64,000 bases of DNA from Dromiciops gliroides (GCF_019393635.1 NC_057862.1:480938669-481002668); one strand, 5' to 3'. Positions 43,998-55,323 are shown, counted from the stretch's first letter. The notes: generated by a model from the sequence alone, not told the origin. Made by a program: numbers and translations.

Positions 43998-44869
43998 AAT
44001 GGAAGAGAGGTGATATGGAAAAGAAATACTAAAGTGAGGGCAAGATAGGCTTTTTCAGTCAGCCCAAGTTATGGTCTATTGCTCAAATTTATTCATACAA
44101 ATGGAAGAAGGAAGCACAGGTGTGAAGTTAGACAAACCACTCAAATTGTCCAATGGTGTCCATCAAACTTAGGAAACATAATGGGGCTAAATAAATTGTA
44201 AGGATGAGTGCATTAATATAACATTTTGTTTTCTCCAGGTGTACTGAGCCCTCTCTCTTCTCCAATAATTCTTTTCCATGAAAGGCTGATCAGCCTCAGT
44301 TGCAGTTGACCCACTACCTGCTTAGAATGGATAAACAGTCTGATTCATGTCCTGGTTACATTCAATTCATGGGAAGTTGGAGGGAAATTAGAATTATGGA
44401 AAGATTGTTTTAAACTGCTACATTGGATGGTAGAGAAAGTACATTGTGAAGATACAAATTCTAATTATGAATTTGCCATTCTGTGGGTTTTAGGGAAGTT
44501 ATTTTAGTCCTTAGTTTCTTTGTCTTTAAAATGTGCTTGAACGAGATAAGCTTTGTGATCTTTTCCAGGTCTAACAAACTATGATTATGTGATGCTATTC
44601 ATAATTTATTTGACCATCATCTTAAGCCCAAGTAGACTATATATTACTTCACAAAGACATTAAAGCTATCACCTAATTTGTCTACAACTTAATCAATAAT
44701 GTTTAAACTGTTTACTTGGGCCTGGGGAGGGAGAGTACCTAATTGCTACATTTATAATGAGTCACACCAAAAATTTGGGACCAAGAGGATTTCACCATAG
44801 AACCCTCTTTGCACTAGGATTTCTGGATAGGATTTCTTCATCTCCCAGACTCAGACTGAGGGAGTAATT
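43998..44869. other. Mostly unassigned DNA with a MIR fragment
   Basis: A weak sense MIR at about 44440-44590 (GGGAAGTTATTTTAGTCC, TTTCTTTGTCTTTAAAATG). No gene. Confidence 0.45.
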
Positions 44870-44927
<58 letters not shown>

Positions 44928-44928
44928 A
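44870..44928. repeat. (CAA)n microsatellite
   Basis: About 19 uninterrupted ACA/CAA units, followed by AAGACAACC. Confidence 0.98.
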
Positions 44929-44935
44929 GACAACC

Positions 44936-45045
44936 TTATTAGCTAGCATTTATATAGCTTTTTAAGGATTGCAAAGCACTTTTCATATATTAAAAATCAT
45001 TTTTTTCACCACAACCCTTTATGTTGGATGTGATTAAAAGCTAAA
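44936..45045 (-). repeat. MIR-type fragment, antisense
   Basis: TTAGCTAGCATTTATATAGC, GGATTGCAAAGCACTTTTCA and CCACAACCCTTTATG match the reversed MIR 3' part. Confidence 0.6.
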
Positions 45046-45124
45046 TGTTCAACTGTTATAACAAAACTCAAACCATTACTTCTCAGCTTCCCTCCTATCT
45101 GCGAATATTACTGGAATCTGTTGA

Positions 45125-45270
45125 TCATGGTAGGAAGTCTAGTCCTTGGTGACAAGAATTATATTAGATAATTCAAACTCTGAATTTATTACTAACTCTC
45201 TGTATAACATTGCACAAATCATTCAATTTATCCAGACCTCAGTTTCCCCACCTGTAATCATTGAGATTCC
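45125..45270 (+). repeat. MIR-type fragment
   Basis: TAGGAAGTCTAGTCCTTGGT, ACTAACTCTCTGTATAAC, CAGACCTCAGTTTCCCCACC and TGTAATCATTGAGATTCCCT. Confidence 0.5.
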
Positions 45271-45429
45271 CTTAAGTATATGTAGGGGTATTTCTGAAGT
45301 AATGTCAAGTTTATACAAGTTTAAAATATATTTTATATGTGTATGTATGTGTAATGCAGCCTCTTCATGTGCCTGTAGACAAGTGTGTTATTTTCCTATT
45401 GCAATCTTCTCTAATTTACACACTCATGG

Positions 45430-45625
45430 GAACATAGGATTCAGAACTAAAAAGAGTCTCAGATACCATCAGTTCAAATCCCTGAATGTAAAGGTAAAGA
45501 AACTGAAGCACTGAGAGGTTAAGTTACTTGACTGTCATATAAATGTTAAGTAGGAAAACTGTGATTTGATTTCATGTCCTTGAATTCCAAACCCAGTGCT
45601 CTTTCTCTTGTACCTATTTGCTTCA
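45430..45625 (-). repeat. MIR-type SINE, antisense
   Basis: AAGAGTCTCAGATACCATCA, AAAGAAACTGAAGCACTGAG, AGGTTAAGTTACTTGACTG and CCAAACCCAGTGCTCTTTCT. Confidence 0.65.
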
Positions 45626-46794
45626 AATTGAGTCTTGAAAGAAATTATGGCTACGGGATTTATAGAGATGGATAAAAAATTAGCAAATGCTTATTAAATG
45701 GACCAAATATAATTGCTGGGGCTGGGAAAGAGCCAGAAGAGTTTGCTATTAGATTTTTAATGTTCAGTGATGAGACCTTTTCCTCTCCTTTACTTACTAA
45801 AAAATTATGGGCTATGCCAATCATCTTATGCAAGAGTGAAAAAATAAGTTTTCCCATTTGGAAAGCATGCTATTACAAGTATTCATATTTGGTTTTCCAA
45901 TTACTATGTCTCTATTATTAAATAGTTTCATCACAAATCAGTTACAAATATGTTTTTCTTAAAAAAAAAAAAAACTAGATTAGCTCTCTTGCTTTAAGGA
46001 CTGTCAGTGGTATACCATGGCTTTTTTGAATAGAAGGGAACAGTAACTTGGTGGTTTAATTGGATTTCATGCCAATATGATAATAGTATGCTTTTAATTT
46101 GTCTCTATGAATTCAGAAGTTAGGTAAATGAGCACATTTTATGAACTGAAAAAGAAAGCCTTTCTTATTGACCATTAACCTTTACAAACCAGTTTTAAGG
46201 TAGCACATTATACTTCCAAAGACATTACCTAACTTTTTTTTTTTAATTTATGGAACAATTTATTAGCACAATCAGGAATTTCAGGGACCATATAGCCAAC
46301 ATTGAAAACTCAGTTCTTAATGCTTTCTACACCATTTTAATGACTTATGATCTCATGGGTAAAGATAATATTGACAATGGTGTAAATAACAGTCTATCCA
46401 CATATTCTAGGTTACAATTCCATGCCCTTCTATACATCTTCTAAAGCAAACCTCGCCCCCCCCAACACATTGGGTATGCATGATTGTTTTAATGGCTACC
46501 AGAATAAAACATGTAATGTTCAACTGTGATCCTTTCAATCTCTTTTTATGAAGAGCTCACTTCCCTTTCTATTCATATACATGCTTGAAAATGTATTGTA
46601 CTTCACTTCATAGATGAAACTTACTAGTGGAAACATGCTGCATCTTTCTTATATCTCATACCTTATTTCTTTCTTATGTTTTCAGTTTTATCTGAGTCTC
46701 CTATAAATGTAATATATCTATGAATATCAGGTTCTCTCATCCATATTTTTATGCCATCTCAAACTAGTACAGTTTTTACTTTTCATTGAAATAA
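45626..46794. other. Unassigned DNA
   Basis: AT-rich; poly-A at 45961-45974 and poly-T at 46235-46243. No gene or repeat family supported. Confidence 0.5.
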
Positions 46795-46985
46795 AGTCAA
46801 TATATATTTTTAAGCTCCTACTATTTGCCAGGAACTGTGGTTGGAAGACTTGGGTTTAAGTATCTGACATTTATCCTCTGTGTGACATTTGGCAAATCAT
46901 TAATCTCTCTGGGCCTCAATTTCCTTAACTATAAATTGTTCTTGACTCTTTTATTCCCTTATAGCTTTAATTCTATGATCCTATG
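46795..46985 (+). repeat. L2 (antisense) then MIR (sense) fragments
   Basis: AAGTCAATATATATTTTTAA with CTCCTACTATTTGCCAGG is a short reversed L2 end. It is followed by a sense MIR: GGAAGACTTGGGTTTAAGTA, CTCTGTGTGACATTTGGC, TCTCTGGGCCTCAATTTCC. Confidence 0.55.
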
Positions 46986-47257
46986 ATAAGGGCTCTTACT
47001 AGAAGAAATACCCCCTCCCCGTTTTTTTCTTTCACACATGTGATTTCTTACAGCCAATATGTGTGCCAGACAGAAATTAAACACAAGTTTTTTCTGGCTG
47101 AAGTGATCAAGCCTTTCTGCTACACTGTCTTTCAAAAATTATATAACTACAGAGAATTAAGAAACCGTTTGCCGAAACATAGATTTTCCATGATGAAAAT
47201 ATATTATAGACTTATATGACCAACAATATGAAGGACTGCATAATTTCTTCAGTCCCT

Positions 47258-47440
47258 GCAAGAAGGAAAGGGAGGAAGAGAAGGAAGGAAGAGGAAAAGA
47301 AAGCGGAAGAAAAAGAAGAGAAGGTGAAGGACAGGAAGAGGATGAAGAAGGAAGAAGAGAAAAAGAAAAAAATAAGGAAAAGAGGAGAAGGAAAAAGGAG
47401 GAGAAGGAGAGGAAGAATAAGAGGAGGAAACTTAAGATTC
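47258..47440. repeat. Long purine-rich (GA) tract
   Basis: Nearly 180 bases of almost pure A and G with only a few pyrimidines (GGAAAGGGAGGAAGAGAAGG and similar). It gives Lys/Arg/Glu-rich and Ser/Phe/Leu-rich chance frames. It probably grew from a simple repeat. Confidence 0.9.
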
Positions 47441-47637
47441 CCACTCAGAACTTCTCCTCCACTAACCTCCAATCCAAGCAGAGTACACAAAGGAAATGTA
47501 TAATCTGAACTTTGGCACCCACTCAAGGATTTTCCTTCTTTTGAAATATATTTAGGCATATGCTGCCTTCCCTATTCCCTCACTATTCTTTCAACAAACT
47601 GATGTCATTAATTCTTTTTTTTTTAATAATAACAGTA
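47441..47637. other. Unassigned DNA
   Basis: Short spacer between the purine tract and a SINE; no gene. Confidence 0.5.
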
Positions 47638-47786
47638 GGCGGTGGCTAGGTGGCACAGTGGATAAAGCACCAGCCCTGGATTCAGGAGTACCTGAGTTCA
47701 AATCTGGCCTCAGACATTTGACACTTACTAGCTGTGTGACCCTAGGCAAGTCACTTAACTCCCATTGCCCTGCCCCCCAAAAAAGA
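47638..47786 (+). repeat. tRNA-derived marsupial SINE (WSINE1/SINE1-like)
   Basis: Sense B-type copy: GGTGGCTAGGTGGCACAGTG, GAGTTCAAATCTGGCCTC, CCCATTGCCCTGCCCCCC. Approximate flanks AATAATAACAGTA / AATAACAATAACA. Confidence 0.93.
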
Positions 47787-48077
47787 ATAACAATAACAAT
47801 ATTTTATTATTTTCTAGTTATATGTAGAAATAGTTTTCCACATTTGTTGTTATAAGATTTCTAGTTTCAAATTTTTCTCTCTCACTCCCCTCCCTCCTCT
47901 CTCCCCAAGACAACAAGCAATCAGATATAGGTTATATATATATATACAATCACATTAAACCTATTTCTGCATTAGGCAGGCTATGGAATAAGAATCAGAA
48001 CAAAAGGGAAAAACAACAAAAAAAGAAAAAAAATAGAAATAGTATGGTTCAATCTGCATCTAGATGCCACAGTTCAT

Positions 48078-48138
48078 TCTTCTTCTTCTTCTTCTTCTTC
48101 TTCTTCTTCTTCTTCTTCTTCTTCTCCTTCTTCTTCTT
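48078..48138. repeat. (CTT)n microsatellite
   Basis: About 20 units inside the antisense L1; source of a poly-Leu chance frame. Confidence 0.98.
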
Positions 48139-48280
48139 TTGATTTGGAGAGCATTTTCAATCATGAGTAATTTGGAAGTATCTTGTATCATTATATTGCT
48201 GAGAAAAGTCAAGTCTATCACAGTTGATCAATGCACAATGTTGTTGATACTGTGTACAATGTTCCCCTGGTTGTGCTCAT

Positions 48281-48285
<5 letters not shown>

Positions 48286-48311
<26 letters not shown>

Positions 48312-48312
48312 G
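48286..48312. repeat. (CA)n microsatellite
   Basis: About 13 CA units just before the solo LTR. Confidence 0.97.
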
Positions 48313-48321
48313 CATATGTAT

Positions 48322-48681
48322 TGTTAAATGCTAAAATTCTAGCTAGACTGTCTAAAATCTAATGAGTGGTCGCCAATAAACTTTAGCAAGAGTTAGACTT
48401 TTAAGCATTTATTAAGGAGAATAAGAATTTGGTAAAGAGAGAAAGGCTTACATTCATCTATCTATTAAAGGGAGAGCACATTTCTTGCTCCCTTCTCCAC
48501 CAGTATCCTCAGGAAAGAGCAAGAGACAGAGCGTCCAGCTCCCCCTTCCTCCTCCCACCAGCAAATGTCACTTCCTGACTCCAAAGAAAAGATGCATGGT
48601 CTTGCCCTCAAAGACCTTCCTTTCATGGTGGAGCTTTTCTATAGTAAGTCTCCAGCAGGTAGCATCATTCCAATCATTACA
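48322..48681 (-). mobile_element. Solo LTR, group 1
   Basis: Plus strand starts TGTTAAATGCTAAAATTCTA and ends CCAATCATTACA; a perfect 4-base duplication GTAT flanks it (48318-48321, 48682-48685). It shares CTAATGAGTGGTCGCCAATA, GACTTTTAAGCATTTATTAA and AAGTCTCCAGCAGGTAGCAT with 35102-35473. 360 bases, no internal region. Inserted in the end of an antisense L1. Close similarity to its relative suggests a fairly recent family among those present. Confidence 0.92.
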
Positions 48682-48685
48682 GTAT

Positions 48686-48921
48686 AATCAAACAATGAAG
48701 TTCTCTTACAAATACAGGTCAAGTTGCATGTTAGTGGGGATATTAATTATTCTGGACCAGAGTAGAACTCTCCATTCTTGTTAAATTTTGTATTTTCCAA
48801 TGTAGTGGCATCCTCCATTTGCCCTTTCCACATGCACGTTAAAAGCCAGACGTGCACTAAAAAAAGGTAATGTAAGTCCTAGATTGATTAAGGAAATAGT
48901 TTTCATAGATTAAGAAAATAT
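48686..48921. other. Probable continuation of antisense L1, degraded
   Basis: No gene; sequence between LTR and SINE without clear identity. Confidence 0.35.
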
Positions 48922-49073
48922 GGGGCAGCTAGGTGGCACAGTGGATAGAGCACTGGCCCTGGAGTCAGGAGGACCTGAGTTCAAATCCAGCCTCAGACAC
49001 TTAACAGTTACTAGCTGTGTGACTCTGGGCAAGTCACTTAACCCCAATTGCCTGACTAAAAAAAAAAAAAAAA
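48922..49073 (+). repeat. tRNA-derived marsupial SINE (WSINE1/SINE1-like)
   Basis: Sense A-type copy, near consensus: GGGGCAGCTAGGTGGCACAG, CACTTAACAGTTACTAGC, CAATTGCCTGACT and poly-A. Flanks AAGAAAATAT / AAGAAAATACT. Confidence 0.95.
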
Positions 49074-49534
49074 GAAAAGAAAATACTCTTCCAAAGACAA
49101 ATATTATGTAAGATGTTAATTAAAGAAAAAGCAAATAGCAATAAATGTCATCACTTCTAGAAAAGAGTTAATAGTATTTCTATACTCTGGTAGAGTTATG
49201 AAGATTAAAAAAAATGCATGTAAAGAACTTCATAAATCATGAATCTTTAAAAAATCTGTCAAATATTATAATTATTACCTTCAACTCTCCTCCTGCTCCT
49301 CTTCCTCCTCCTCCTCCTCCTTTCATTTGTGGGAGTATTTGTGACTTCTTTAGTTCCCATATTGCTTGAGCTGGTCCTGAGGAAATCAGCTTTATTTATA
49401 TGTACATCTTTGTAGGATGGGTATTCTAATAGAGACCTTTAATTTTTCTAAATAATAATAATATAATCTCTTTTATTCTGGAATTGACAAGCACCCCCAA
49501 ATTGAGCATTTCCACAATAAAATAGTCAAATCAA
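49074..49534. other. Unassigned DNA with CTC-rich repeat
   Basis: TCCTCCTCCTCCTCCT at about 49300-49322. No gene. Confidence 0.5.
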
Positions 49535-49640
49535 GTTAATGAGCATTTATTATGTGCCTTATTATTTGCCCAAACAATTTGGTAAGCATTGGGGATATGA
49601 GGAAAAGGGGAAAAAAATAGTACCCAGGGGGAAAAAAGCA
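49535..49640 (-). repeat. L2 LINE 3' end, antisense
   Basis: AATGAGCATTTATTATGTGC, TTGCCCAAACAATTTGGTAA, GCATTGGGGATATGAGG. Confidence 0.6.
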
Positions 49641-49681
49641 GATACATAAAACAAAATGTTTTATTTTGTATATTTCAATAT

Positions 49682-49713
<32 letters not shown>

Positions 49714-50044
49714 CAAAGATATTCTGGCTATCTGGTATTCGTTCTATACTTCCATTTAGTCTCTTCTGAACACTTTAAAATGTTTTAATGGCTCATTTTT
49801 TTTCTATTTTATTAATTGTTTTACCCTCTCTCCTCCCTCCCTTCCTCCTTCCTTCTTTTGTCTTTTTGTCTATGCTCCCATTTTCTTCCCTTTCTCTCAT
49901 ATTCTACCCCTCAAATTGGAAAAAAAAAAGAAAATCACATATCAAGCATATATTCAAAGGAAAATAAATCCTGTTATTGCTTATATCTGAAAATATATGT
50001 CATCACATTTCTGTTTATCACCTTTCTTCTGGAATCAGAGTGGA
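49641..50044. other. Unassigned DNA; TA run and possible L1 trace
   Basis: (TA)n at 49691-49712; 49800-49950 is CT-rich with CCCTCAAATTGGAAAAAAA, weakly like a reversed L1 3' UTR. No gene. Confidence 0.4.
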
Positions 50045-50165
50045 CAATTGTTTTTAATTTAGTGAACATTTATTAAATGCTTACTATGTTCCAGGCACTT
50101 GAAAAGATGATGGAAATGCAAAGACCAAAACAAACCAGTCATTGCCATCATTTAGTGCCTAAGAG
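50045..50165 (-). repeat. L2 LINE 3' end, antisense
   Basis: GAACATTTATTAAATGCTTA, CTATGTTCCAGGCACTTG and a CAGTCATTGCCATCATTTAG stretch in place of the usual CCCTGCCCTCA block. Confidence 0.6.
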
Positions 50166-50345
50166 AGAGAGAGAAAGAGAGAGATGGATATAGATAGATA
50201 TAGATATAGATAAATATAGATATGCATATGCATATACACATACATATATGCACATATATACATGTACATATATACACATGCATATACATATCTATTTGTA
50301 TATATTATTGTGTATATATAGTGTCTGTGAGTATATGTGTATAGG
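50166..50345. repeat. GA / TAGA / TACA microsatellite cluster
   Basis: GA, then ATAGAT, then CATATG/TACATA units and TGTATATA; several short motifs merge. Confidence 0.9.
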
Positions 50346-51345
50346 CATTTCAGAAAGGTGAGTACATTGACTTTGCCTCCTTAGTGTATTTCTTCTAGCT
50401 CAAATTTATTTGAGCTAAGCCACAGATGTTCATTGGAGTCTGTTGTTTATCATTTTTTGATCATAATAGTTCTCATGTTATATATCACTTCTAAATATGC
50501 AAAGATCTTTATACATATTAATTTATTGTAAGATCAGCCCTGCGAGAGAGTTACTTACTACAAATATCATCATTTACATTTTACAAATTAAAATAAATAT
50601 TCTCAAAGTGATCATGATCACAGGGATAGTAAGCAGTAGAGGCAAAATTTGATTTAATTTCATTTCTCCTGATTTCAAATAAAATACTCTATATTCCATG
50701 TGAAAAATTCTGGGTTTCTAACTTTGACAAACCTGTTACATTTACTTCAGGTAGATTAATAGAAAGCTCTTTGTTTTTAGTTTAAATAACCTAGTTGGGC
50801 CAACATTTCATGTGTGGAACAGAAGACTGAATTTAACTCAATTTTAAAGTGAATGAAAAAAGACTGTAAAGGTAATGGAAATATACTACCTCATCAATTC
50901 AAAGTAAAGAAAACCAAGAAGGTAAGATGCCAGAGAAAGGTTTCCTTGAAGAAAATGAAATTAGAAGGAAGATAATTGCCTATACAGTATATAAGAAGTA
51001 ATGTAAGCCATTTAGTGTAAAGGTCATTTTACAAAGAGACACCTCAGCAAATACTGGTCATTGGTCCTGCCTTCACAGAGTTCTCCACCCACACATTCTT
51101 AGCGTCATTTTAAAGATATCTGGTTGTAAGGAATGGGTCAACACCACAACTTTTCTATTTTAACTCTCATATTATAGATCAAACTACCTAACAGGCATTT
51201 TGCAGTGATTTGCAGTTTCTAAAAAAGATCAAAGCAAAGAAGGAACATAATAGGGTAGATGTTACTCATCAATACTTTGCCTTCTTTCAGTCTATTGATG
51301 AATAATTATTAAATATAATAACTAGCATTGAAGAAGCATCAGACT
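50346..51345. other. Mostly unassigned DNA with an antisense MIR
   Basis: A reversed MIR-like piece lies at about 50500-50690 (TATTAATTTATTGTAAGATC, TTACATTTTACAAATTAAAA, AGGGATAGTAAGCAG). No gene. Confidence 0.45.
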
Positions 51346-51455
51346 GTATGGATGAAAAAGTAACCTTAAAGTCAGGGAGACGTGGGTTCAATTTGATATG
51401 TGACCATAGGCAAGGCTCTTAACTTCTCAGGCAACTCTCTCAAATTATTAACGTA
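51346..51455 (+). repeat. MIR-type fragment
   Basis: AAGTCAGGGAGACGTGGGTT, CAATTTGATATGTGACCATA, GGCAAGGCTCTTAACTTCTC. Confidence 0.6.
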
Positions 51456-51616
51456 GCATTTCTGAATTTCCAACAATATGTATTTTTATTACTGCATTCT
51501 AAGGTAACTAGTGTCCTTGTAATTGTATGTATGTTGTTTCTTTTATTTTAAAAAAATCTGAAAATGGATCCATAGGCTTCATCAGACCACTGCAAAGAGG
51601 CCCATGATACAAAAAA

Positions 51617-51790
51617 TGTGAGGTTTTTTTGTTTGTTTGTTTTTTTGGTTTTTGTGAGGCAGTTGAGATCAAGTTATTTGCCCAGGGTCACACAGCTAGT
51701 AAGTGTCAAGTGTCTGAGGGCCCGAATCTGAACTCAGATCCTCCTGACTCCAGGGCTGGTGCTCTATTCACTGCATCACCTAGCTTCCCT
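51617..51790 (-). repeat. tRNA-derived marsupial SINE (WSINE1/SINE1-like)
   Basis: Antisense copy with GTGAGGCAGTTGAGATCAAG, CACAGCTAGTAAGTGTCAAG and CACCTAGCTTCCCT. Flanks GATACAAAAAA on both sides. Slightly more diverged than others. Confidence 0.92.
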
Positions 51791-51919
51791 GATACAAAAA
51801 AAGTTTTAAAACTCCTTTAAATGAACAACTTACTTATCCATGTAAGGAAAAAATAAGGTTCATATACCAGAAAATCAGATCAGAAAAAAATGAAGCAAAA
51901 CAAAAAGAAACCCATGGCC

Positions 51920-52215
51920 CTGTATTTATAGAGTGTTTAGGTTTGTCAACCATACTATATACATTATTTCTGGAATTATTTGGATTTTTTTTTTTTGCTA
52001 TATACATTATCTCATTTGAGATTTTCAAGAAATCTGTGACATCAATATCACAAGTATGAATGTGCTTCTTTAAATGTTGAAGAAATTGAGGCTGAAAGAT
52101 TATAAATAACTTGTCTAGGGTCACACAGTTAACAATTGTTATATGCAGATTGAACCCAAATCCTCTAACTGCAAATACAAAACTATTTCTTTGCACCATG
52201 CTGCCTCCATGCTGA
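51920..52215 (-). repeat. MIR-type SINE, antisense
   Basis: CCCTGTATTTATAGAGTGTT, ATCTCATTTGAGATTTTCAA, AAGAAATTGAGGCTGAAAGA, CTAGGGTCACACAGTTAAC, GATTGAACCCAAATCCTC, CACCATGCTGCCTCC. It accounts for a 144-codon minus-strand frame (51834-52268). Confidence 0.8.
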
Positions 52216-52289
52216 CTGCATATTGCTAGACTATGTGTTTCTATACTGGAAGTTATGAGGCAAATCAAAACTAATTAAAACCATAATCA

Positions 52290-52445
52290 ATGCATAACTC
52301 TTCATTCATTCTGCAAAGCCTGGATGAAATGTTATCTTCTCAACCCTGGCATTGGACTCTCACAGGCACAAAGGTCTAGCTCCAGCTTCACAAGTGTTAC
52401 CTGCTTCTTGTGCATGTATAACATTCTATCCTATATTACAGTTAT
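52290..52445 (+). repeat. L2-like LINE fragment
   Basis: TTCATTCTGCAAAGCCTGGA, TGAAATGTTATCTTCTCAAC resembles the L2 'AAGTGCCACCTCCTCC..GAAGCC' region. Weak. Confidence 0.4.
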
Positions 52446-52484
52446 TTGTATATCTGGTTTATATCTAATACAGATATAATAGGA

Positions 52485-52625
52485 AACAATGGATTTGGAG
52501 TTTGATGACCTGGGTTTGAATCCTTACTCTGCTACTTCCTAACCACTTCTTGTCTCTGGTCCTCAGCTTTTTCATTAATAAAATGACTAGGATAGATCAC
52601 TTCTTCTTTGTTTCAATATAATACA
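52485..52625 (+). repeat. MIR-type SINE
   Basis: AATGGATTTGGAGTTTGATG, ACCTGGGTTTGAATCCTTAC, TCTGCTACTTCCTAACC, CTCAGCTTTTTCATTAATAA. Confidence 0.75.
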
Positions 52626-52629
52626 GTAT

Positions 52630-52745
52630 CTACAAGTCTGTAAACTCCAAGAAGGCAGGGTCTGTTCTATTTTTCCTTTACATTACCCTGAACAACTACC
52701 ATAGTGCTCTACATGTAGGAGGAGCTTAAATTAAATTTTCTGGAT
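52630..52745 (+). repeat. L2 LINE 3' end
   Basis: GTAAACTCCAAGAAGGCAGG, GTCTGTTCTATTTTTCC, ATAGTGCTCTACATGTAGGA, GGAGCTTAAATTAAA. Confidence 0.65.
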
Positions 52746-53285
52746 TTAGAAAAAAATATGTTGGAAGAAAAAGAAAAGCAGTAGTGTTTAGTAACAATCT
52801 TAAGTCCTAATGGTTGCCAACAAATTCCCTTTAGGCATATTTTCCACTCCAAATATTTATTATGGTATTAATTTAAATATGAGATTACAGAACACATCTA
52901 CATAATAAAAATTAGGTGCATTAATGGAGAGTTCCCTACCATGAAGAAATCAAAATACCATCTCTTTCTTTATCTTTATATTATATTTGGGTTTTCTAAA
53001 GTGAGATACAAGAATAAATCCTGCAAAGGAATGAGGAATGACCCCAAGGAAGCAGCACTGTGTAAGGATAAATGGATAAATATCACATAGCAATGCCTGT
53101 AGAAGAACTGCAATGTCAAAAATAAGTACATTAAAAACTGAAAAAAATGGAGAGATTGAATAAAATCAAAGAGGAATAAGACATACACCGCTGGATTCAT
53201 ATATGTATAGTAGAAATAAAGACTTTTTCCAAAAGCAAAATTATTTACTTACATCTTCATTTTATCAGGAATTTACTTGTAATTA
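52746..53285. other. Unassigned DNA
   Basis: No gene or repeat. The minus-strand frame at 52976-53200 (Phe/Leu-rich) has no supporting features. Confidence 0.5.
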
Positions 53286-53500
53286 TTCAGACCTATCAGT
53301 CCGAAAAATCTGGGTTCAAATCCATCTCATGTACTTATTAGCTGGGTGACTCTGGACAAGTCACTTAATATATGTCTGCCTTACTTTGCTCGTCTGTGAA
53401 AATGGGGATAATAACAGGACCTACTTCCCAGGATGGTTGTGAAAATCAAATGAGCTAACATATGAACTTTGTAAACAGTTATATAAGTGTTCTTCAATTT
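53286..53500 (+). repeat. MIR/MON1-type CORE SINE
   Basis: CTGGGTTCAAATCCATCTCA, TAGCTGGGTGACTCTGGACA, AGTCACTTAATATATGTCTG, AAATGGGGATAATAACAGGA, GGATGGTTGTGAAAATCAAA. Confidence 0.85.
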
Positions 53501-53504
53501 GCCT

Positions 53505-53815
53505 TCAGAATCAGTTCTTTCTCTGGAGATGGACAGCATTTGCATTTTTCATTGTAAGACCTTTGAAATTGTCATAACATTTTATGCTAAGAATAGCTAA
53601 GTCATTTACAATTAATCACTGTACAATAATGCTGTTACTGTGTACAATGCCCCCCCCCACACACATCCCTGGTATTGTTCATTTCAATTTGTCTCAGTTC
53701 ATGTAAGTCTTTCCAGGTTTTTCTGAGAGCATCCTGCTCATCATTTCTTATAGCATAATAGTATTACATAACAACTATATATAACTTATTCAGCCATTCC
53801 TCATAAAATTTAAAT
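53505..53815 (-). mobile_element. L1 LINE 3' fragment, antisense
   Basis: GAGATGGACAGCATTTGC, GTAAGACCTTTGAAATTGTC, CAGTTCATGTAAGTCTTTCC, AGGTTTTTCTGAGAGCATCC, CTCATCATTTCTTATAGCAT and CAGCCATTCCTCA: the reversed L1 ORF2 end and 3' UTR. Confidence 0.88.
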
Positions 53816-53983
53816 CTTTAACAATACTTTTTAATTAAAAAAATATTCATTGTAAACATTGTTCTCTTTTTAAATTTTGAGTTCTAGCTTCTCTGCCTTC
53901 CTCCCATACCACCCCCAACCACTGAGAAGGCAAACAGTATATAAGTTATATACATGAAATCATGCAAAACATATTCCCACAAT

Positions 53984-54146
53984 GGGGGGGGGGGCAGCTA
54001 GGAGGCACAGTGGATACAGCAACGGCCCTGGATTCAGAAGGACCTGAGTTTAAATCCAGCCTCAGACACTTGACACTTACTAGCTGTGTGACCCTGGGCA
54101 AGTCACTTAACCCTCATTGTCCTGCCCCGCCTCCCCCAAGAGAAAG
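53984..54146 (+). repeat. tRNA-derived marsupial SINE (WSINE1/SINE1-like)
   Basis: Sense B-type copy in antisense L1: GGGGCAGCTAGGAGGCACAG, CAACGGCCCTGG, CCCTCATTGTCCTGCCCCGC. A G-run of about ten precedes it. Flanks CATATTCCCACAAT / GTATATTCCCATATT. Confidence 0.93.
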
Positions 54147-55264
54147 TATATTCCCATATTAACCACATTGCAAAAAAGCCAAAAAATAAAGAAAAGAAGT
54201 AAATTATATTTCAGCTGGCATTCAGAGTTGATCATTTCTCTCACTGGATGCATATAGAATTTTTCTATCGTGTTCTTTGGAATTGTCTTCAATCACTGTA
54301 TTTATCAGAGTAGCAAAATATTTCACAGTTGATCATTACTACAACATTGCTGTTGCTATGCATAATGATTTGCTAGTTCTTCGCATTTTACTTTATATCA
54401 GTTCATATAGATCTTGCCATGTTTTTTTTTTCTGAAACCACCCCCTCATCATTTCTTATAGCACGATAGCACTCCATTCCAATCATAAACCACAACTCAT
54501 TAAGCCATTCCCCATTTGATGAACAACCCTCAAGTTTAATTCTTTGTCACCACAAAAAAAGTTGTGATATAAATATTTTGTGCACATAGATCTTTTTCCT
54601 TTTCTATTAATTCAGGTACAGATCTAGTAGTGGTACTTTGGGATAAAAGGGTATTGAAATGTTTTATAGCCCTTTAGGCGTAGTCCTAAATTGTTCTCTA
54701 GCATGGTTGGACCAATTTAGAACTACACCAACAATTTATTAGTGTACCTATTTTTCCTAATCCCCTACAGCATTTTTCATTTCTTTTAGGTATGAAGTTG
54801 TATATCAGAGTAATTTTAATTTGCTTTTCTTTAATCAATATTGATTTAGAGATTTTTTTTTCATATTACTTGAGATAGATTTGATTTCTTCTGAAAATTA
54901 AGTGTTCATATCCTTTAGCTATCTATTATGATATGTGTCTTTTTTTATAAATTTTACTTAGTTCCCTACATATTTGAGAAATGAGATGATTATGAGAAAA
55001 AACTTTCTGTATTTTTTATATATCTTGATTGTTTGTGGTACCTTTGTACAAAGAAATGTACCTTTACCTTTCTTTTTCTTTTTTTCTTTACTTCAACTAA
55101 AGCTTAATAGATTTTGCTCCAGTCTTTTATTTATTTTAACTCTGTGTGTCTCTTGTACATATTTTTGCATTTTGATTTCTAAGCCATTCTACTATCCACT
55201 TCTGTTTTATTGGTTAGTTCATCCCATTTACATTCATAGTTATGATTATCGACTGTGCATTTCT

Positions 55265-55323
55265 TTCTCCTCCTCTTCTTCTTCTTCTTCTTCTTCTTCT
55301 TCTTCTTCTTCTTCTTCTTCTTT
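55265..55323. repeat. (CTT)n microsatellite
   Basis: About 18 units after CTCCTCCTC; source of poly-Ser and poly-Leu chance frames. Confidence 0.98.

Larger units (their letters stand above)
47787..48317 (-). mobile_element. L1 LINE 3' UTR part, antisense
   Basis: CATTTGTTGTTATAAGATTT, CAAATTTTTCTCTCTCACTC, CTCCCCAAGACAACAAGC, AATCTGCATCTAGATGCCAC, then GAGAGCATTTTCAATCATG, GAAGTATCTTGTATCATT, and CACAGTTGATCAATGCAC. This is the reversed L1 3' UTR, comparable with 22260-22720 and 53505-53700. A CTT repeat and a CA repeat lie in it. Confidence 0.75.

Noticed and set aside
44870-44928. CRISPR-like or other regular array
   Set aside because: Simple CAA repeat without spacers; the same holds for the ACT, CTT and CAGA tracts. 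This is vertebrate DNA.
51834-52268. A 144-codon minus-strand protein
   Set aside because: It runs through an antisense MIR and poly-T-derived Lys stretch, with no domain.
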